Source: UKL13-2 sp031431435 (GTDB lineage: Bacteria; Pseudomonadota; Gammaproteobacteria; Burkholderiales; Usitatibacteraceae). Taken from it: a stretch of DNA of 9,241 bases. The stretch is from the NCBI GenBank assembly GCA_031431435.1, contig JANPDI010000143.1, forward strand, positions 1 to 9,241, read 5' to 3'. The position numbers were made by a program, and so were the translations under genes. The notes below the pieces were generated by a model. The model did not search any database and had not been told where the DNA came from. It saw only the letters and a list, made by a program, of their open reading frames with translations. Below are positions 5,912 to 9,241 of this stretch, one piece after another (position 1 is the stretch's first letter; each line of letters starts with the position of its first letter).

Positions 5912-6877
5912 TCATTTGGGCGGGAAAGCCCCTTTTTCCCGTGCAGCCTGAATCGGCTGCCACGGGCCGAACTTGTGCTGCTCTGCCGAGAAGCCAGGCG
6001 TGTAGGGCGGAAACGCAGCATCCACCGGTTTGTTCTTGCGCGCCGGGAAGTCCAGGTCGAGTTTTGCCTTGACCGGACGGGGTTGACTGTTGATATACGC
6101 GGCGACATCGAATGCCTGCTCATCGGTCAAGATGGCAGTGGTGTGGCTAATGCCGCTGGGCATGTTGCCCTTGATAAAGCCTGCGGCCAGAGTAACCCGA
6201 GCCATACCCGCACCGTTGTTGTAACTGTCGGGGCCCCATACCGGTGGGAACTGGTAGCCGTCGGCATCGCCCGCTTTGCCGCGGCGCAGCCCTTCGCCGC
6301 TTGCGCCGTGACAAGCCACGCATGTGGTCGCGTAGACGAGTTTTCCTGCCACGGGATCGGCAGCGCGAGCCAGCGGTCTGAGCTTCAGCGTGCCGCCGCC
6401 CTCGAGCTTCGCGCCAACGGCAATGCCGGTCGACAGAAATTGCAGGTACGACATCATCGCCTTCATTTCTTCGCCGTCGAGAGGCAGCTTGCGACCGTTC
6501 ATGCTGCGTTCCATGCAACCGTTGATGCGCTCTTCGGTGGTGGAGACCGCGTCTTCGCGCCCGCGGTACTGCGGGAAGCTCACAAACGTACCGACCCACG
6601 GGTTGCCGAACTTGCGACCGCCTGCATCGATATGACAGTTGACACAGGCCAGGTTATTGCCGGCGTAACGCTTGCCGACATCCTTGACCTCGGGTCCAAT
6701 GTGCTTGTAGGTCGCCTCCATCAGGGCTTTGCCCTGGCGCACACTTTGGCCGTACTTGTCATCGGGCAATTTTGAAATGTCGGGCGCCTGCCAGTCTTTT
6801 GGACCCTGGGCGAATGCGCCCGCGATTAAACCCGCGCCGGCAGCCAAGCCAAGAAATAATCTGTTGAACGGCTTCAT
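5912..6877 (-). CDS. tsdA: Periplasmic diheme cytochrome c, TsdA (thiosulfate dehydrogenase)-like
   Basis: 321-aa exported protein; TsdA enzymes interconvert thiosulfate and tetrathionate in the periplasm. Signal peptide residues 1-23 (cleavage near AFA-QGP). First heme site C78-V-N-C81-H82 followed by IDAGGR; second heme site C186-V-A-C189-H190 followed by GASGEG. The segment ERINGCMERSMNG supplies C121, matching the axial Cys that marks the TsdA active-site heme. FPPVWGPDSYNNGAGM and FIKGNMP (K236, M239) match the second-heme region where Lys/Met ligands occur. The ATG at 6877 follows AGGGG (6888-6884). It sits 24 bp after the DUF302 gene and is probably co-transcribed with it. A tetrathionate reductase or generic electron-transfer role is possible; family membership is firm, reaction direction unknown. 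Confidence 0.88.
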   Translation of the reverse strand: MKPFNRLFLGLAAGAGLIAGAFAQGPKDWQAPDISKLPDDKYGQSVRQGKALMEATYKHIGPEVKDVGKRYAGNNLACVNCHIDAGGRKFGNPWVGTFVSFPQYRGREDAVSTTEERINGCMERSMNGRKLPLDGEEMKAMMSYLQFLSTGIAVGAKLEGGGTLKLRPLARAADPVAGKLVYATTCVACHGASGEGLRRGKAGDADGYQFPPVWGPDSYNNGAGMARVTLAAGFIKGNMPSGISHTTAILTDEQAFDVAAYINSQPRPVKAKLDLDFPARKNKPVDAAFPPYTPGFSAEQHKFGPWQPIQAAREKGAFPPK

Positions 6878-6901
6878 TTCAATCCCCTATTAAAGTTAGT
6901 T

Positions 6902-7291
6902 TCACGCACCGAGACATGCGCAGACCCGCTGTAACAGCGTCCGTACTTCCTTGCCAAGTGCCTGTATTTCGGGTTTGTCGACCAGTTGCAATACGACATT
7001 GGTATCCATGAATACAACCACAATGGTTCCGTCGGCCTCTTCGCGCACGACAACGTTGCATGGAAGCAACAAACCAATGTCGGGGTCAGCCTCAATTGCG
7101 CGGTGTGCGAGTGGGGGGTTGCATGCGCCGAGTATGCGATACGGTCGACGATCAATATTCAGCTTGGCTTTGAGCGTGGCCTTAACGTCGATATCGGTGA
7201 GTATGCCGAAGCCTTCTTTTTTCAACGCCTCGGTAACCTGCGCAACGGCAGTATCGAATGGTAACGTCAACCGCGTGCTGAATCCGTACAT
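6902..7291 (-). CDS. DUF302 family protein (129 aa)
   Basis: Cytoplasmic protein of the DUF302 family, whose biochemical role is not settled. The sequence shows the family landmarks: MYGFSTRLTLPFDTAV at the start, EGFGILTDIDVKATLK, RPYRILGACNPPLAHRA (C57), and IGLLLPCNVVV (C78). The frame is open upstream to 7423, but the start at 7291 is chosen because the domain begins there and GGAG (7302-7299) lies 7 nt before it. The C-terminus ends in C124-A-C126-LGA, a CxC tail that I do not recall as part of the core family and that could bind metal or form a disulfide. It is the first gene of the minus-strand series leading to the TsdA-like cytochrome, an association that suggests a link to sulfur or redox metabolism. 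Confidence 0.88.
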   Translation of the reverse strand: MYGFSTRLTLPFDTAVAQVTEALKKEGFGILTDIDVKATLKAKLNIDRRPYRILGACNPPLAHRAIEADPDIGLLLPCNVVVREEADGTIVVVFMDTNVVLQLVDKPEIQALGKEVRTLLQRVCACLGA

Positions 7292-7337
7292 AAACTGACT
7301 CCATCTGAGTGCTGGTTCGATTGGTCGGCCGCGACGC

Positions 7338-7357
7338 TTAGCTTGTATGCAAGCTAA
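7338..7357. promoter_or_regulatory. Palindromic operator candidate upstream of DUF302
   Basis: TTAGCTTG-TATG-CAAGCTAA is a perfect 8-bp inverted repeat with a 4-nt centre, 47 bp upstream of the DUF302 start. The core CTTGTATGCAAG resembles operators of FCD-type GntR regulators (TTGTATACAA-like). It is the best candidate control site for the DUF302-cytochrome series. No regulator gene of that type is in the window. Confidence 0.5.
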
Positions 7358-7386
7358 CTGCACACCGAAATTCTTATGATTCGGAC

Positions 7387-7413
7387 TGATCGACCGACGA
7401 CCACACTCGATCA
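7387..7413. repeat. Inverted repeat TGATCGA-N13-TCGATCA
   Basis: Perfect 7-bp arms (7387-7393 and 7407-7413) with a 13-nt spacer, 30 bp upstream of the palindrome at 7338-7357 relative to DUF302 transcription. Could be a second regulator site or chance. Confidence 0.25.
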
Positions 7414-7489
7414 GAACTATCATCTACGCACCATTGCAATTCATCTGTTCGTTGGCGAACTAAACAACGCGAAGCGGGACCCAAGGTAT

Positions 7490-7506
7490 TTTGTCGAACC
7501 GACAAA
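7490..7506. repeat. Inverted repeat TTTGTCG-AAC-CGACAAA
   Basis: Perfect 7-bp arms with a 3-nt loop. It lies between the DUF302 control region and the copA fragment. No T-run follows on either strand, so it is not a clear terminator. Confidence 0.3.
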
Positions 7507-7568
7507 CGATGAGCACCAGTCACACAATCGAACTACGAACCAAAATCTCAAGTGCGACTGACCAACAG

Positions 7569-7719
7569 AACGCCTGGCCGGGGGCGCCATTGGCGGCGGG
7601 GGTGTTGTACCCCTTCACCGGCTGGTTGTTGTCACCGATGATCGCCGCACTGGCGATGAGTCTTAGCAAGCAGCCTGTCGGTGGTATTGAATGCGTTGCG
7701 ACTGAATCGCACCAGATGA
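7569..7719 (+). pseudogene. copA: Frameshifted 3' end of a CopA-type copper P-type ATPase gene
   Basis: The plus strand encodes PLAAGVLYPFTGWLLSP followed by MIAALAMSLS, the last transmembrane hairpin typical of P1B-type Cu(I) ATPases. At 7665-7674 the reading AGC-AAGC-AGC carries four extra bases. After them, a shifted frame continues SLSVVLNALRLNRTR and ends at TGA 7717-7719, the expected C-terminus of these pumps. The A-, P-, N- and metal-binding domains and six helices are absent; homology begins at about 7569. In the unshifted frame translation runs on into unrelated sequence opposite the DUF411 gene. The fragment is therefore dead. It is the only fragment here on the plus strand. Confidence 0.85.
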
Positions 7720-7796
7720 AAATCCAGCCAAACACAAGCACTGCTGAGGCGTTTCACGACAAAATGCCTGGAACGCCGCTCCCCATGGCGATTTTC

Positions 7797-7819
7797 AAAA
7801 AAATCACACCGACCTGTGA
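7797..7819 (-). terminator. Weak rho-independent terminator of the MCO-DUF411 unit
   Basis: Read on the minus strand, TCACA-GGTCGG-TGTGA (7819-7804) is followed directly by seven T (7803-7797). The stem begins 16 bp after the DUF411 stop at 7836. The stem is only 5 bp, but position and T-run fit a terminator. Confidence 0.5.
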
Positions 7820-7835
7820 CATATCCAGACTATGG

Positions 7836-8276
7836 TCATTCAACCGAAAACACTTTGGGCTTGTCACCAAACGCCGGAATTTCATAAACGGTCAGGCTGC
7901 CATGTTTCATGCTGCCCATGCCCGGCGAATTTGCAGGCATTCCGGGCAGGGCAATGCCCCTGACTTTGCCGCCACTATTCAGCAATTTTTTGATTGCACC
8001 AATCGGCACATGGCCTTCAACAATATAGTCATTGATGATGGCGGTATGACAACTTTGCAGCGCGGGCGGCACACCGAATCTGGCGTGTATTGGTGCCATT
8101 TCGGCAACGTTGGTGACCTTGACGACAACACCATGCTGTTGCAGATATTCGACATACAGGCCGCAGCATCCACAACTGGCGGTTTTGAATACCTTCATCA
8201 ACATGGGGGTGTTCGCAGACAGTGGCACACTCAACAGCAGCAATGTAATCGCAGCAAACAAGGATCGCATCAACAT
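7836..8276 (-). CDS. Exported DUF411 (CopG-like) metal-binding protein
   Basis: 146-aa periplasmic protein of the DUF411 family, which is commonly found in copper and mercury resistance loci and thought to bind metal. A signal peptide MLMRSLFAAITLLLLSVPLSA is followed by KTASCGCCGLYVEYL (C35, C37, C38), then GVPPALQSCHTAIINDY (C76, H77), VEGHVP (H89) and GIALPGMPANSPGM. The chain ends VYEIPAFGDKPKVFSVE. The frame is open to 8315, inside the MCO gene, but the ribosome site AGGGGA (8289-8284) lies 7 nt before the ATG at 8276 and only 1 nt before the ATG at 8282, so 8276 is preferred. It starts 28 bp after the MCO stop, so the two genes form one unit that ends at the terminator near 7800. Confidence 0.9.
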   Translation of the reverse strand: MLMRSLFAAITLLLLSVPLSANTPMLMKVFKTASCGCCGLYVEYLQQHGVVVKVTNVAEMAPIHARFGVPPALQSCHTAIINDYIVEGHVPIGAIKKLLNSGGKVRGIALPGMPANSPGMGSMKHGSLTVYEIPAFGDKPKVFSVE

Positions 8277-8304
8277 GAACATTTCCCCTATGAAATCGTT
8301 GCCG

Positions 8305-9241
8305 CTACACCACATTAAAATTCAACATCATGCCGTCGTCTTCGTGTTCCAGATTGTGGCAATGCAATACATAGTTGGCCGCCACCACAAAACGCAATGC
8401 GATCTCGACGCTCTCTAACGACCGCACCAGTACCGTGTCCTTCCAGCCGAAATCAGTGGGCAAACGTCGCGCGTCGATACCGTCACGCGACAGCACCTGA
8501 AATTGCGTGCCGTGCACATGCATCGGGTGCGGCTCCATGCCGCGATTGATAAATTGCCAACGTTCCTGATTGCCGCGCCCCACCAAAAAGTCCACCCGCG
8601 CCGGGTTATACAGAACGCCGTTGATGCGATGCTGGCCAGCCATCATGCCGTTCATTTCAGTGAGCTCGAACACACGGGCGACCGTGGTGGCAGCCGGATC
8701 AAAACGTGCAATGGGCGAAAAGGTGGCGGGAATCGCGCCGGGATTTGCCGCCGCGGTGTTTGCCACCACAAAATCAATCACATCAAATGCACTACCGTGG
8801 GGCGGCGCCGATCCCATCATGCTGTTGCCCATGGCGGCAAAATTCGCACTGGTAAGGCGTACGCGCTGACCAGCCTCATTGCGCAAATCGAGCAACACCT
8901 CAATACGCTCGCCCGGTGCCAGCAATACTGACGTTACAGGCACCGGTGCCGCCAACAATCCGCCGTCCGTGGCGATCAGCCAAAACACGCGCCCGCCGGA
9001 CAATGCCGGGTTGAGAATGCGGCTATTTGACGCATTCAATAAACGCAACCGGATCACCGCCGCGTCGACATTGGCGGTTACAGGGCCAGCCATGCCGTTG
9101 ACGGTCAGAACATTGCCCATCCAGCCGGTCATCATGTCCATCACCGACGGCTGGTAAACCAATGCACCATTGCTGACGCGTTTATCCGCCAGCACCAGTG
9201 GAATGTCTCGCGCTCCGGTGGGCAAACCACGCTGGGCGTCA
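8305..9241 (-). CDS. CueO-like multicopper oxidase, C-terminal 311 residues (5' end outside window)
   Basis: Periplasmic cuprous oxidase family: it would convert Cu(I) to less toxic Cu(II) with oxygen as acceptor. The frame is open to the window edge; the TTG at 9225 is internal, since DAQRGLPTG reads through it. Visible are domain 2 (DIPLVLADKR..., APGERIEVLLDLR) and domain 3, with type-1/2/3 copper ligands in HPMHVHG and HCHNLEHEDDGM. In the latter, HCH (8356-8364) holds the T1 Cys and two T3 His, H8344-8346 is a T1 His, and M8329-8331 the axial Met. Met clusters MDMMTGWM, NSMMG and MNGMM resemble, but are shorter than, CueO's Met-rich insert. It leads the DUF411 gene in the same unit. A second, truncated relative lies at 4913-5083. 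Confidence 0.93.
   Translation of the reverse strand, partial: DAQRGLPTGARDIPLVLADKRVSNGALVYQPSVMDMMTGWMGNVLTVNGMAGPVTANVDAAVIRLRLLNASNSRILNPALSGGRVFWLIATDGGLLAAPVPVTSVLLAPGERIEVLLDLRNEAGQRVRLTSANFAAMGNSMMGSAPPHGSAFDVIDFVVANTAAANPGAIPATFSPIARFDPAATTVARVFELTEMNGMMAGQHRINGVLYNPARVDFLVGRGNQERWQFINRGMEPHPMHVHGTQFQVLSRDGIDARRLPTDFGWKDTVLVRSLESVEIALRFVVAANYVLHCHNLEHEDDGMMLNFNVV

Larger units (their letters stand above)
7292..7835. other. Mostly non-coding region upstream of the DUF302 operon, with a copA fragment
   Basis: About 540 bp. It holds a palindromic operator candidate (7338-7357), two further short inverted repeats (7387-7413, 7490-7506), the frameshifted 3' end of a copper ATPase gene on the plus strand (7569-7719), and a terminator for the minus-strand MCO unit (7797-7819). 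An ATG at 7716 overlaps the ATPase stop (ATGA), but what follows is not recognisable. Nothing recognisable is seen in 7414-7568 apart from the repeat. Confidence 0.6.

Noticed and set aside
5356..6072. Plus-strand open frame of 238 codons
   Set aside because: Runs antisense across the chimera, the 66-aa membrane protein and the end of the cytochrome gene; no coherent domain.
5909..6775. Plus-strand open frame of 288 codons
   Set aside because: Antisense shadow of the TsdA-like cytochrome, whose heme motifs and ribosome site are clear on the minus strand.
7292..7423. Upstream extension of the DUF302 protein to 7423
   Set aside because: The extra 44 residues are not DUF302-like, and a proper GGAG lies just before the internal ATG at 7291.
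7520..7741. Minus-strand 73-codon frame
   Set aside because: Antisense of the CopA C-terminal fragment; the plus-strand reading matches a known family far better.
8277..8315. Longer DUF411 start at 8315
   Set aside because: It would overlap the MCO stop and put charged residues before the signal peptide; AGGGGA favours 8276.
7491..8318. Long plus-strand open frame (275 codons)
   Set aside because: Its first part covers the real copA remnant, but the rest is the antisense of the DUF411 gene and has no protein character of its own.

Overview
The window looks like part of a copper-handling island from a Gram-negative bacterium, probably a betaproteobacterium. That assignment is an inference from protein style: an HME-RND pump, a CusRS-type two-component system, a CueO-like multicopper oxidase (MCO), DUF302, DUF411 and a TsdA-like cytochrome c. 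No rRNA, tRNA, CRISPR array or transposase gene was seen.

Layout. At 1-1275 (+) lies the C-terminal 424 residues of a CusA-type Cu(I)/Ag(I) efflux pump, cut by the window edge. It converges with a two-component system on the minus strand: response regulator (3440-2760), then sensor kinase (2763-1369), overlapping by 4 bp. A regulatory region at 3441-3842 carries two CusR-box-like inverted repeats and separates the regulator from two plus-strand exported proteins: a Met-rich EF-hand protein (3843-4139) and an unrecognised 123-aa protein (4290-4661).

From 4662 to 5598 the sequence is a scar of gene fragments. It holds the 3' end of a second MCO gene (4913-5083, minus) and an in-frame chimera (5293-5598, minus) joining the first 70 codons of a zinc alcohol dehydrogenase to the last 31 codons of a second CusS-like kinase. 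The minus-strand series DUF302 (7291-6902), TsdA-like diheme cytochrome c (6877-5912), small Gly/Met/Trp-rich membrane protein (5843-5643) and the truncated dehydrogenase looks like one operon. Upstream, at 7292-7835, is a mostly non-coding stretch that contains, on the plus strand, the frameshifted last ~48 codons of a CopA-type copper P-type ATPase (7569-7719). The window ends with a minus-strand MCO (partial, 9241-8305) followed by a secreted DUF411 protein (8276-7836) and a weak rho-independent terminator.

How it fits together. CusRS would sense periplasmic Cu/Ag and drive the pump and exported copper proteins. The MCO would oxidise Cu(I), and the DUF411 and EF-hand proteins would bind metal in the periplasm. 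The DUF302-cytochrome unit points to periplasmic sulfur or redox chemistry. Three 3'-end fragments of copper genes (MCO, kinase, CopA) suggest that a second copper-resistance cluster once lay here and was removed by successive deletions. The most notable single residue is a Ser in the CusA homologue where the E. coli pump has the proton-relay glutamate E939.
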